Assembly (NCBI RefSeq): GCF_029318635.1
Contig: NZ_CP119676.1
Span: 884,614 to 948,613 of the forward strand
Direction of reading: 5' to 3'
Origin: Varunaivibrio sulfuroxidans
GTDB taxonomy: Bacteria; Pseudomonadota; Alphaproteobacteria; Rhodospirillales; Magnetovibrionaceae
DNA length: 64,000 nt
Position numbers and translations under genes: made by a program. Shown here piece by piece: positions 25,551 to 33,975 of this stretch; within the stretch, counting starts at the first letter, position 1; every line of letters starts with the position of its first letter. The notes under the pieces are model-generated. The model made no database searches. It worked only from the letters and a program-made list of their open reading frames with translations, and was not told where the DNA came from.

Positions 25551-27464
25551 ATGACCGAGAACAAAATTAGCGATCCGTACAAACAGTCGTTGGGTCATAT
25601 CTACGACATTGCCCGAGGAATAGAAGGAAGAATGCAATCCACCTACTACAACGACGGTCGCCACGTTCCGACCATCGGCATCGGTTACGCCGCCGTGGTT
25701 TTGGGGCGGGACGGGCGGTGGGTGATCAAGCCGACCTTGGAGGCGGACATGCGCGCGGCGAAGATCCCGCTGGGCGATTCCCAAAAAAAGACCCTGCGCG
25801 CCATCGCCGACGAATTGAACAAGGGCGAGAACGCCGACACCAAGCGTCTCGATGGGATGATCTCCGCCCTGCGCGGCCCGGAACTTAATCCAGAACAGAC
25901 CAAGGCTTTGTTCGCGCAGTCCTACGCCCGCTTTTACGACCAAACCCGCAACATCATCGGCGATCCCCTGTTCGCCGCCCTCAGTCCCAAACGTCAGGGG
26001 ATTTTGACGCTGGTCACGTATCAGTCCCCGGCCAGCGTCCGGCGCGAACGGGACGCCTTGCAAAAGGCCCTTCGGGCGGGGGACATGAAGGACGTCGGGC
26101 GCATCCTTATCCGTATCGGCAGATACCTACACGACGAAAGTCGTGGCCTCAGTTTCGCCAAGCACTTCATGAACACCAACGAGAAAGGCACGGTTACGGT
26201 GAACAATGGGGATACCCTCGGCGCTATTTCCGCGCGTTATCACGTTCCCCTACGCGCCGTCATGGCGGCGAACCCGGACATTGCGAACGCCGATAAAATT
26301 CGCGCCGGAGACCTGATTTGTCTGCCCCGTGCGGCGTATCGGCAAAAACCCGGCGATCTTTGGGCCGACGCCCCGGCGGCGCCATCCGCCCAAGGTCCCG
26401 CACAAAACCCTTCCGACGCGCCCGGCGCGGCCTCCAAGGCGCAAGTCGGGGCGACAAAAGATGCCGGCAAAGACGGCCTGTCGGGCAATCCCGCTCCCGA
26501 TAACCGCCCCGTCCATAAATCGGGGAAAGGCGCACCGACGGACCAGGGAAACGCGCCCAAACAAGCCGTCCCCGGGCAAAGCGGCGACGGGGCGGGAACG
26601 GCGCCCCATGCCCAAAATGCGCCGTCCCAAGATGCCCCCACGGCCCAAAACAAAGTCACGGCAAAAGACAAAGCCGCCCCCCAAAACAAGCCTGCGGGAA
26701 ACGGGGAGACGAAGGAGAAGGACGCGGCCCCGGGAACGGCGGGGAAAGTTCCCGCCCCGGCGAAAACTCCCGGCCCCGATCTTTCGCAAAACGCCATCGA
26801 CCGGTTGAGCCACCTTTACGGCGACCGCGCGCGGGCATCGCGTGTGCTGCGCGGAACCATCCCCGAGCAAGTCCGAAACAAGGACTTCTTCACCCACGCC
26901 AACGACGGCGTCGCCGCCCTGAAGGCGATCTTGGCCCCCAAGATATTGGCCCCCAAGAAAAGCCCCTTGCCAATGAGCACGGCCCCAAAAAACACGGCCC
27001 CGGGAAACAGAAAAGCCGCCGCGAAAGGGGGATTTTCGCCGATCCCCACGCGATCGCCTTTTCCGTCGGCCTCGCCCGTTCCATCGTCGCCTTCATCGTC
27101 GGCTTCATCGTCATCACCCACGTCCGCCCGCGCGGCCGTTCCATCATCGAAAACGGCCGAGATCGCCGGGCTGTTGCTCGACAAGGCAATGGCCGAACGG
27201 GTGATGACGTCGAAGGCCTACGCAAGCGCCAGCCATCCGCTGCACGCCTTCGCGGCGAACGCGGTGCGCAATTTCTTCAAGGCCGCCTACGCCGACAACA
27301 CCCCCAACGCCCCGCAACGCACCACCATCGCCCAGGAACCGGGACGCGCGCGGGCCATCGCATGGATCGAACACCAGCGCGCCACCCCGCCCGCGGGCAC
27401 CCGCGCAGACCGCCTGGTCAAAATCGCCGCCCACCGAAAAACCACCGGAAAATGGCCCCGGTGA
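25551..27464 (+). CDS. full-length lysozyme-LysM protein, module 3 (putative effector)
   Basis: A 637-residue protein without a signal peptide. Residues about 10-205 resemble GH24 lysozymes (T4 type): E25, D35 and T41 in YYNDGRHVPTIGIGY fit the catalytic triad, and PEQTKALFAQSYARFYDQTR and LSPKRQGILTLVTYQSP fit the C-terminal lobe. A LysM peptidoglycan-binding domain follows (about 213-261, VNNGDTLGAISARYHVPLRA). Then comes a long Pro/Ala/Lys-rich linker (to about 410), a helical part (NAIDRLSHLYGDRARASRVL), a Ser-rich stretch near 515, and an unrecognised C-terminal domain. The start follows TGGAGGA. Predicted to cut peptidoglycan if exported without a Sec signal, for example by a contractile or other machine; the export route is unknown. 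Confidence 0.78.
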   Translation: MTENKISDPYKQSLGHIYDIARGIEGRMQSTYYNDGRHVPTIGIGYAAVVLGRDGRWVIKPTLEADMRAAKIPLGDSQKKTLRAIADELNKGENADTKRLDGMISALRGPELNPEQTKALFAQSYARFYDQTRNIIGDPLFAALSPKRQGILTLVTYQSPASVRRERDALQKALRAGDMKDVGRILIRIGRYLHDESRGLSFAKHFMNTNEKGTVTVNNGDTLGAISARYHVPLRAVMAANPDIANADKIRAGDLICLPRAAYRQKPGDLWADAPAAPSAQGPAQNPSDAPGAASKAQVGATKDAGKDGLSGNPAPDNRPVHKSGKGAPTDQGNAPKQAVPGQSGDGAGTAPHAQNAPSQDAPTAQNKVTAKDKAAPQNKPAGNGETKEKDAAPGTAGKVPAPAKTPGPDLSQNAIDRLSHLYGDRARASRVLRGTIPEQVRNKDFFTHANDGVAALKAILAPKILAPKKSPLPMSTAPKNTAPGNRKAAAKGGFSPIPTRSPFPSASPVPSSPSSSASSSSPTSARAAVPSSKTAEIAGLLLDKAMAERVMTSKAYASASHPLHAFAANAVRNFFKAAYADNTPNAPQRTTIAQEPGRARAIAWIEHQRATPPAGTRADRLVKIAAHRKTTGKWPR

Positions 27465-27984
27465 GAATGACGTCATTGTTTCGGTCCACACGACAAAGAC
27501 CGACCGGGACCCCTGATTTTTCCCGATCGGTCTTTAATGTCAAGAATGTGGTCTCAACCTTACAAATCGGTATCTTTACAATGCCTTTCCATCCGTGCTG
27601 TCTTATAACCCTAAGATGAGCATGGGATACATACCACGCACCGGACCGATAAGCCGCAACAACAAGGATCAAACCGCGAAAACGGGTTTCATCCGGTCGC
27701 GACGTGGTCCCCTTTCGCTTCTTTTGGATTTTTGAACCGCCTGTTCATGTTAATGCTTTTAAAATCGACACTGCGAGAAAACATCGTGCGTTAACCTTCA
27801 AGACAATACCCACCGCGGTCACGATACGTGGCGTTTTCGCCCACGCATCGCATGGTTCGCGCTATCACTGGTCCGGCCCGAAGTTCCAATACTCAGACCC
27901 CGTCCGGTCGATGGGCCGGGCGGACCGAATAATGCCATGACCGATTTAATCGTCGTTCAAGCCTAACTATGGAGAGCTGAATTA
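27465..27984. other. intergenic stretch with terminator, no gene seen
   Basis: About 520 bases between the lysozyme gene and the methyltransferase gene. Apart from the hairpin at 27494-27534 I find no conserved element; the reading frames are short and lack family features. The promoter of the methyltransferase gene should lie in its right part. Confidence 0.5.
27494..27534 (+). terminator. hairpin after the lysozyme gene
   Basis: Arms AAAGACCGACCGGG and CCCGATCGGTCTTT pair over 14 positions with one mismatch. Only three T follow, so termination is likely but not certain. Confidence 0.5.
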
Positions 27985-28638
27985 ATGACCGATTCACACC
28001 TTGGCGCATTTCTGCTGCAGTGGATCAAAAGTCCACAGGAAATGGGATCTCTGGTCCCCAGCGGGGGCACCCTGGCCAACGCCATGGCGCGCCAAGTCGG
28101 CATGCGTGAAAACGGAACCATTATCGAACTGGGCGCGGGTACCGGCGTGATCACAAGCGTCCTTTTAAAAGCGGTTTCCCGTGCCGACCAACTGATCGTG
28201 GTGGAGAATAATCCGAATTTGGCCGGATTGCTGCGTGGAACGTTTCCCGATGCCCAGATTGTCGAACGCGATGCCGCCAAACTGGGCGTCATCGCGCGTG
28301 AACACAATGTCGGCGAGGCGTGCGATATCGTCTCGGGGTTGCCGTTCCTGCTGCTGACACGCAAAAAACAATACGCCATTTTAAAGCAGGCCTTCGCCCT
28401 GATCGGCTCGGGGGGCACCTTTGTGCAGTTCACCTATGGCCCGAAAACACCGATCTCGCCCAAAGTGCTCAACCGATTGGGGATCACCGGAAGGCGCGTC
28501 GCCTTCGTGTGGCGAAACATGCCTCCCGCGTTCGTCTGGCGTTTTGAAAAACGCCGTACAGCGGCGTTCGAGGCCAGCCACGAAGGCGTTCTCTCCGACT
28601 CGCCCGCGCATGGCGCGCCCTCGCCGTCTTCGGCGTAA
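27985..28638 (+). CDS. PmtA-like SAM-dependent phospholipid N-methyltransferase
   Basis: A 217-residue class I methyltransferase. The SAM-binding motif I is IIELGAGTGVITSVLL, the acidic motif II ends in IVVENNP, and a VERDAAKLG block follows. The N-terminal FLLQWIKSPQEMGSLVPSG and the later SGLPFLLL and GTFVQFTYGPKTP resemble the short Sinorhizobium-type PmtA, which methylates phosphatidylethanolamine toward phosphatidylcholine. RNA-methyltransferase relatives (KsgA-like) share the fold but lack the GSLVPSG start. The start follows GGAGAG at eight bases. Confidence 0.8.
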   Translation: MTDSHLGAFLLQWIKSPQEMGSLVPSGGTLANAMARQVGMRENGTIIELGAGTGVITSVLLKAVSRADQLIVVENNPNLAGLLRGTFPDAQIVERDAAKLGVIAREHNVGEACDIVSGLPFLLLTRKKQYAILKQAFALIGSGGTFVQFTYGPKTPISPKVLNRLGITGRRVAFVWRNMPPAFVWRFEKRRTAAFEASHEGVLSDSPAHGAPSPSSA

Positions 28639-28734
28639 TCCTCTTCGAACCATCGCGACCCGAGAAACCATCCCGACCCGAGCAAAATCACCGAAACCGA
28701 CCTCGCGTTGAGTCCAAAACAAAGAAACTGCACC

Positions 28735-29313
28735 ATGAAACGATCCTTGATTACACGTTTTCTTCACCTTCTTCTGGCATCGTCGATCGTCTTCCAGCTT
28801 GTCGTCACCTGGGTCATGCGCGTTCCCCGCCCCGCCATCGGTCGCGCCGCCAATTTCGGTTTCGAACTGCACCAATACGGGGGGCTCGTCAGCTTTACCG
28901 TCATCATGCTGTTTTGGATATGGACCCTGGTCCGTCGCCGGGAGACCTCGGTAAAGACGCTGATACCCTGGTTTTCCACAAACGAGCGGCGCGCCGTCAT
29001 TGACGATCTCAAGACCCACGCCGACGCCCTGAAAAAAGGTCGCCTGCCCGAGCCCGACGAAAAATCCCCGCTGGCCAGTGCGATCCACGGCCTGGGCCTG
29101 ACCATCGCGACGATCCTCGCCGTCAGTGGAACTTTTATTTTCTTCTCGATGGCGCCGAACGGCGCCCTGACCGCCCTGGGCTGGGGCGCGGCGCAGGTTC
29201 ACGGCGCCGTCGCCAACTTGATGTGGGCCTATTTGATCGCCCACGCCTCGCTCGCGGTGCTGCACCAAATCATGGGGCACCGCATCTTGCAGCGCATGTT
29301 TTCGGTCGGATAA
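28735..29313 (+). CDS. cytochrome b561-type membrane protein
   Basis: A 192-residue protein with four likely membrane segments (about 13-29, 50-66, 115-135, 150-180). Candidate haem-binding His residues are H11, H46 (FELHQYGG), the His in AIHGLG, and those in LIAHASLAVLHQIMGH, matching the cytochrome b561/DUF4405-like pattern of di-haem b-type proteins. Possible role: quinol-linked electron transfer in the inner membrane. It follows the methyltransferase gene by about 95 bases and may be co-transcribed. No redox partner is encoded nearby. Confidence 0.7.
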   Translation: MKRSLITRFLHLLLASSIVFQLVVTWVMRVPRPAIGRAANFGFELHQYGGLVSFTVIMLFWIWTLVRRRETSVKTLIPWFSTNERRAVIDDLKTHADALKKGRLPEPDEKSPLASAIHGLGLTIATILAVSGTFIFFSMAPNGALTALGWGAAQVHGAVANLMWAYLIAHASLAVLHQIMGHRILQRMFSVG

Positions 29314-29535
29314 ATTTTTTCCCCTCAAACGTGGCGCGCCCCGAAAAACCTGCCTGGATAGGTTCGTCAAGGCAGAAATACGCCGCCAACGTCATCACGA
29401 CGTTTGCCTTCGCGGGCCGGGGGCGATATCTTGTGCCGGCGAGCCGACGTATCGTGCGCCCGGCGCGGCGGCGCGCCGGCATTTTCGCGCAAAGACCAAG
29501 CAACTGAAAAACCCCGCCGGGGAGTGGAGACGTTC

Positions 29536-30210
29536 GTGGCCGAACACAGCGAAGAAGCGCTTTTTAGGGAAATCAACGATGAACTGCGGCAGGATTCCAT
29601 CGCCAAGATTTGGAAGAGATACGGCGCCTATATTCTTGGCGTGACGATCGCCATTATCATAGGCGTCGCCGGTTACCAAGGCTGGAAAACATACGACACC
29701 CATCACCGGGAAAAATACGGCGAACGCCTCCACGCGGCTTTTACCCTGGCGGCCCAAGGCAAGATCGACGCTGCCGTGACCGACCTCAACGCCCTGGCTA
29801 AAAAAGCCGGTGGCGGATATGCGATGATCGCCCGCTTCAAGGAAGCCGCGCTTTTGTTGGAAAAAAAGGACGCCTCGGGGGCAATCGCGATCTATGACGC
29901 GCTCAGCGCGAACGCCAGCCTCGACCCTCTATATCGCGACATCGCCGCCATCGAAAGCGCGCAGGCGTCGATAAGCCTTCCCGGCGCCGAGGCGCACGCC
30001 GACGCCGTCATTAAACGCCTGCAGCCGATCGAGGCCGCCGACAACCCCCTGCGTTTTAGCGCCCAGGAAGTTTCCGCCGCCTATTACCTGAAAAAAGGCG
30101 ACCGCAAAAAAGCGCACGACCTTTTCAACGCCATCGCCACCGACGCCAGCGCGCCACAGTCGTTGCGCACCCGCGCCGGCGAATTGGCCGCGGCGTTGGC
30201 CGCTAATTGA
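29536..30210 (+). CDS. membrane-anchored TPR protein (YfgM-like)
   Basis: A 224-residue protein with one N-terminal membrane segment (about 30-48, GAYILGVTIAIIIGVAGY) and a periplasmic helical part (tetratricopeptide-like, DUF2133/TPR_21). The likely start is GTG at 29536 (VAEHSEEALFREINDEL), after GGAGA; an in-frame ATG at 29404 would add 44 residues without family support. It lies directly before bamB and der, the usual alphaproteobacterial order, and its E. coli relative YfgM works with periplasmic chaperones and the Sec translocon. A role in envelope protein handling is likely. Confidence 0.85.
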   Translation: MAEHSEEALFREINDELRQDSIAKIWKRYGAYILGVTIAIIIGVAGYQGWKTYDTHHREKYGERLHAAFTLAAQGKIDAAVTDLNALAKKAGGGYAMIARFKEAALLLEKKDASGAIAIYDALSANASLDPLYRDIAAIESAQASISLPGAEAHADAVIKRLQPIEAADNPLRFSAQEVSAAYYLKKGDRKKAHDLFNAIATDASAPQSLRTRAGELAAALAAN

Positions 30211-30220
30211 GGCTCCGAAC

Positions 30221-31612
30221 ATGACGTCAGAACGCATCGATACGCCCCCCCCCCTCACGGTCGCGCCCTTCCCACGGGCAAAACGCCGCCTGGGGGGGCT
30301 ATCGGCGCTCGTTTTGACGATGGGTGCGCTGAGCCTACTCGGCGGTTGCGACACTTGGTTCGGCACTTCCAGCGCCCCGCCGCTGCCCGGTAAGCGTATT
30401 TCCGTCCTGACCCATCAAAGCACGCTGACGCCGGACGCCCAACTCAAGGCTAAACCCATTTTGCTGCCCGCCCCCTCACCCAACCCCGATTGGCCGCAGC
30501 AGGGAGGCTATGCCAACCACGCCATGTATCACATCCAGGTCAACGCCACCCTGCATGAAGCATGGCGCGTCAATATCGGCGCCGGAGCCAGTTCGAGCCG
30601 GCGCTTCGTCACCTCGCCGATCGCGGCCGAGGGCAAAGTCTTCGCCATGGACACCGAAACCAACGTCGGCGCCTATGACGCCAAGACCGGAGCCCGGTTG
30701 TGGCGCGTCTCGCTGACCCCCAAAGACGAGAGCAGCAGCCTAATTTCGGGTGGATTGGCCTACGACCACGGACGGGTTTTCGTCACCACCGGGTTCGCCC
30801 AAGTGATCGCGCTGGACAGCGCCACCGGAAAGGTCTTGTGGCGCAGCCCGGTCGATGGACCTATACACTCCGGCCCCACGGCGCGCGGCGGGCGCGTGTT
30901 TACGGTCACCCTGAACAATACCCTGTACGCCCTGGCCGCCTCCGACGGTCGGACGCTGTGGACCCACAACGCCATCGCCGAGGGCGCAAGCCTGCTCGGC
31001 GGGGGCAGTCCCGCCGTCGATCAGGGGGTCGTCGTCGCCCCCTTCACGTCGGGCGAGCTGCTGGCGTTCAAGGTTGACAACGGACTGATGGTGTGGGCCG
31101 ATTCACTAACCTCGGTACAACGCACGAACGCTATTTCGACAATTTCCCAGATCAAGGCGTCGCCCGTCATCGATCGCGGTCGGGTTTTCGCCATCGGTAA
31201 CGGCGACGTCATGGTCGCCATCGACCTGCGCACGGGGAAACGCCTTTGGGATAAGGCCATCGGTGGACAACAAACCATCTGGACGGCGGGCGATTACCTG
31301 TATCTGATCACCAATAATCAAGAACTGATCGCGATATCGCGCGCCGATGGGGAAATTCATTGGGTGCGGCAACTGCCCGAGTACACGGACCCCAAAACCC
31401 GCCTACACCCTGTTATCTGGACCGGACCCTTGCTCGCCAGCAACCGGCTTATCGTCGCCGGATCCAAGGGACAAGCCCTCGCTATTTCTCCTTATACCGG
31501 GAAAATTCTCGGTCAGGTCGAAATGCCTTCGGGCGTTTCCGTCCCGCCGATTATCGCGGGTGGCAGCGTTTATTTCCTGACCGACAACGCACAGCTGATC
31601 GCCTATCGCTGA
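30221..31612 (+). CDS. bamB: outer-membrane assembly lipoprotein BamB
   Basis: A 463-residue lipoprotein. The lipobox LLGGC has its Cys at position 43 after a hydrophobic stretch, and the mature part is an eight-bladed beta-propeller with PQQ-like repeats (YDAKTGARLWR, LDSATGKVLWR, LAASDGRTLWT, IDLRTGKRLWD). It belongs to the BAM complex, which folds outer-membrane proteins. It begins ten bases after the TPR gene and is followed by der 45 bases later, so the three genes are probably co-transcribed. The N-terminal region before the lipobox is long (about 25 residues), so a downstream start is conceivable. Confidence 0.93.
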   Translation: MTSERIDTPPPLTVAPFPRAKRRLGGLSALVLTMGALSLLGGCDTWFGTSSAPPLPGKRISVLTHQSTLTPDAQLKAKPILLPAPSPNPDWPQQGGYANHAMYHIQVNATLHEAWRVNIGAGASSSRRFVTSPIAAEGKVFAMDTETNVGAYDAKTGARLWRVSLTPKDESSSLISGGLAYDHGRVFVTTGFAQVIALDSATGKVLWRSPVDGPIHSGPTARGGRVFTVTLNNTLYALAASDGRTLWTHNAIAEGASLLGGGSPAVDQGVVVAPFTSGELLAFKVDNGLMVWADSLTSVQRTNAISTISQIKASPVIDRGRVFAIGNGDVMVAIDLRTGKRLWDKAIGGQQTIWTAGDYLYLITNNQELIAISRADGEIHWVRQLPEYTDPKTRLHPVIWTGPLLASNRLIVAGSKGQALAISPYTGKILGQVEMPSGVSVPPIIAGGSVYFLTDNAQLIAYR

Positions 31613-31657
31613 ACAGCCAACGCCGGGCCCCAAGAGGCCTGATGGAGTTCCTGCCCG

Positions 31658-33112
31658 ATGCCCTTGACCGTCGCCATTATCGGCCGCCCCAACGTGGGGA
31701 AATCCACGCTATTCAACCGTCTGGCGGGTAAGCGTCTGGCTATTGTCGATGACACTCCCGGCGTCACCCGGGACCGCCGCGCCGCGCCGGGGCGGATCGC
31801 CGACCTCGCTTTCACCGTGGTCGATACCGCCGGACTGGAAGAAGCCTTCGACGATTCCTTGGAAGCGCGCATGCGCACGCAAACCGAAACCGCCGTCGAT
31901 CAGGCCGACGTCGGGTTGTTGCTGATCGACGCCCGCGCCGGGGTCACGCCGATGGACAAGCACTTCGCGTCCTGGCTGCGCAAACGCAAGACCCCGGTTA
32001 TTCTGATCGCCAACAAATGCGAGGGCCGCGCCGGTCAAAGCGGCATGATCGAGGCCTTCGAACTGGGCCTGGGCGAGCCGATCGCCATTTCCGCCGAACA
32101 CGGCGAGGGTATGGGCGAATTGTATGACGCCCTGCGCCCGCTGCACGATGCCCGGCGGGAAAAAGAAACATGGCAGGACAAAAAAGCCGACGCCCAATCC
32201 CACCCCGCGCCGACCACCGCCGCCGTGAATGACGATCGAAATGGAAAAGGTGAAGCCGAAGCCCCCGACACCCTCACGGACGACGATGCCGACGGCGAAC
32301 CCCGATTGATCCAAATGGCGATCGTCGGTCGCCCCAATGTGGGAAAATCCACCCTGATCAACCACTTGATCGGCGAGGACCGCCTGCTCAGCGGTCCCGA
32401 GGCCGGCATCACCCGCGACGCCATCACCATTCCCCTGCATCACAAAGGGCGGCGGGTCGATCTCGTCGATACGGCGGGGCTGCGCCGCAAGGCCAAGATC
32501 ACCGAAAAAATCGAAGGCCTGTCCAGCGCCAATACCCTAAACGCCATTCGTTTCGCGCAGGTCGTCGTTCTCGTGCTCGACGCCCAGGATCTTCTTGAAA
32601 AACAGGACCTGACCATCGCCCGTTTGGTCGCGGACGAAGGGCGCGCCTTGATCATCGCCGTCAACAAATGGGATATGGTGCGTGACAAAAAGGGCGCGTT
32701 GCAACGCCTGGCCGATCGCCTGGAAACGTCATTGCCCCAGGTTCGCGGCGTTCCCGTCGTCACTTTGAGCGCACACACGGGGAAGGGCGTCGCCGCCCTT
32801 ATTCCTAAGGCCCTATCCGTTTACGATGCATGGAACACGCGGATATCGACGGGCAAGCTAAACCGTTGGCTGGAAATCACCACGGAACGCCATCCGCCGC
32901 CCTTGGCCAAGGGACGGCGGATCAAGGTGCGCTACATGACGCAGGTCAAAAGCCGCCCGCCGACCTTCGCCGTCTTCGTCAGCCAGCCCGAGGGCATGCC
33001 CGAATCGTACCTGCGCTATCTGACTCACGCCCTGCGCGAGGACTTCGCCTTGGAAGGTTTGCCGATCCGTATCTTAATGCGTAAAGGCGCCAACCCTTAC
33101 GCCCCGGATTGA
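31658..33112 (+). CDS. der: ribosome-assembly GTPase Der
   Basis: A 484-residue protein with two GTPase domains and a C-terminal KH-like domain. G1 motifs GRPNVGKST occur twice (residues 9-17 and about 225), with DTAGL twice and NKCEG/NKWDM as G4. An acidic linker between the domains (about 170-215, rich in Asp, Glu and Lys) is longer than in E. coli, as often in alphaproteobacteria. It is needed for 50S subunit maturation. Located after bamB. Confidence 0.97.
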   Translation: MPLTVAIIGRPNVGKSTLFNRLAGKRLAIVDDTPGVTRDRRAAPGRIADLAFTVVDTAGLEEAFDDSLEARMRTQTETAVDQADVGLLLIDARAGVTPMDKHFASWLRKRKTPVILIANKCEGRAGQSGMIEAFELGLGEPIAISAEHGEGMGELYDALRPLHDARREKETWQDKKADAQSHPAPTTAAVNDDRNGKGEAEAPDTLTDDDADGEPRLIQMAIVGRPNVGKSTLINHLIGEDRLLSGPEAGITRDAITIPLHHKGRRVDLVDTAGLRRKAKITEKIEGLSSANTLNAIRFAQVVVLVLDAQDLLEKQDLTIARLVADEGRALIIAVNKWDMVRDKKGALQRLADRLETSLPQVRGVPVVTLSAHTGKGVAALIPKALSVYDAWNTRISTGKLNRWLEITTERHPPPLAKGRRIKVRYMTQVKSRPPTFAVFVSQPEGMPESYLRYLTHALREDFALEGLPIRILMRKGANPYAPD

Positions 33113-33219
33113 GCGGCGTCACCGAAAAGGGAGATTTTTGCCCGCCCCATTGGGCGTGCTATCCTTTTACACCTTCGATCTTCTTTTTTAACCTCTAGCG
33201 ATGTGGAACCCGTTCCCGC

Positions 33220-33927
33220 ATGTCCGATATCGGCGCCGCGTTTGTCGCGGCTTTTCATCTTATCGTCAGCATGGATCCTCGCCTGGCCGAAATCGTTTTT
33301 CTTTCGTTCCGGGTCAGCTTCCTCGCCGTCACCCTGGCCACCGTGGTCGGACTGCCGGTGGGCGCGGCGGTCGCCTTGTTCCGCTTTCCCGGGCGCAAGA
33401 TGGCGATCGTCGCCCTGAATTCCATGATGGGGTTGCCGCCCGTCGTCGTCGGTCTCATCGTGTATCTATCATTATCCCGGTCGGGTCCGCTCGGCGTGTT
33501 CGGGCTCCTATTTACCCCCAGCGCCATGATTATCGCGCAGTTTTTATTGATCACACCGATTATCGCCGCCCTCGCCCGCCAAGTCATCGAAGACCTGTGG
33601 CGTGAATACGAGGAACAGCTCCGCTCCTTGGGCGCAGGCCCCCTGCGTGCGCTGTTCACTTTGTTGTGGGACGGGCGATTTTCTCTGTTCACCGCGGTAC
33701 TCGCGGGTTTTGGCCGCGCCAGCGCGGAAGTCGGCGCGGTGATGATCGTCGGTGGCAACATCGACCATGTCACCCGGGTCATGACCACCGCGATCTCGTT
33801 GGAGGTCAGCAAGGGCGATCTGCCGCTCGCCCTCGGCCTCGGCCTCATCTTGATATCGATTTCAATCAGCGTGAACGCCGCCGTGTTTTGGATCCGCGAG
33901 CGCGCGAGCCGACACCTCTATGCGTGA
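33220..33927 (+). CDS. tupB: TupB-like ABC permease (tungstate-type)
   Basis: A 235-residue permease with about five membrane segments. It carries the EAA-like loop (YEEQLRSLGAGPLRALFTLLW) and the N-terminal stretch FLSFRVSFLAVTLATVVGLP of the TupB/tungstate group. ATP is supplied by the gene 48 bases downstream. No binding-protein gene is next to it. Specificity for tungstate or molybdate is inferred from family resemblance. Confidence 0.72.
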   Translation: MSDIGAAFVAAFHLIVSMDPRLAEIVFLSFRVSFLAVTLATVVGLPVGAAVALFRFPGRKMAIVALNSMMGLPPVVVGLIVYLSLSRSGPLGVFGLLFTPSAMIIAQFLLITPIIAALARQVIEDLWREYEEQLRSLGAGPLRALFTLLWDGRFSLFTAVLAGFGRASAEVGAVMIVGGNIDHVTRVMTTAISLEVSKGDLPLALGLGLILISISISVNAAVFWIRERASRHLYA

Positions 33928-33975
33928 GCCCTCGATCATGTTGACATCTTCCCTCCTGGTTGCCATCGTCCCCGC

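Larger units (their letters stand above)
24691..26000 (+). repeat. module copy 3 (shared part)
   Basis: Third module. Homology with copies 1 and 2 ends inside the lysozyme gene at about base 26000 (after CGTCAGGGG), where the first two copies hit the truncating junction. This copy continues into the full-length gene. Confidence 0.9.

Noticed and set aside
20938-27464. Phage lysis cassette (holin plus endolysin) as an explanation for the modules
   Set aside because: The small partner has a cleavable signal peptide and four Cys rather than holin-like membrane segments, and no other phage lysis or head genes are present; kept only as a weak alternative.
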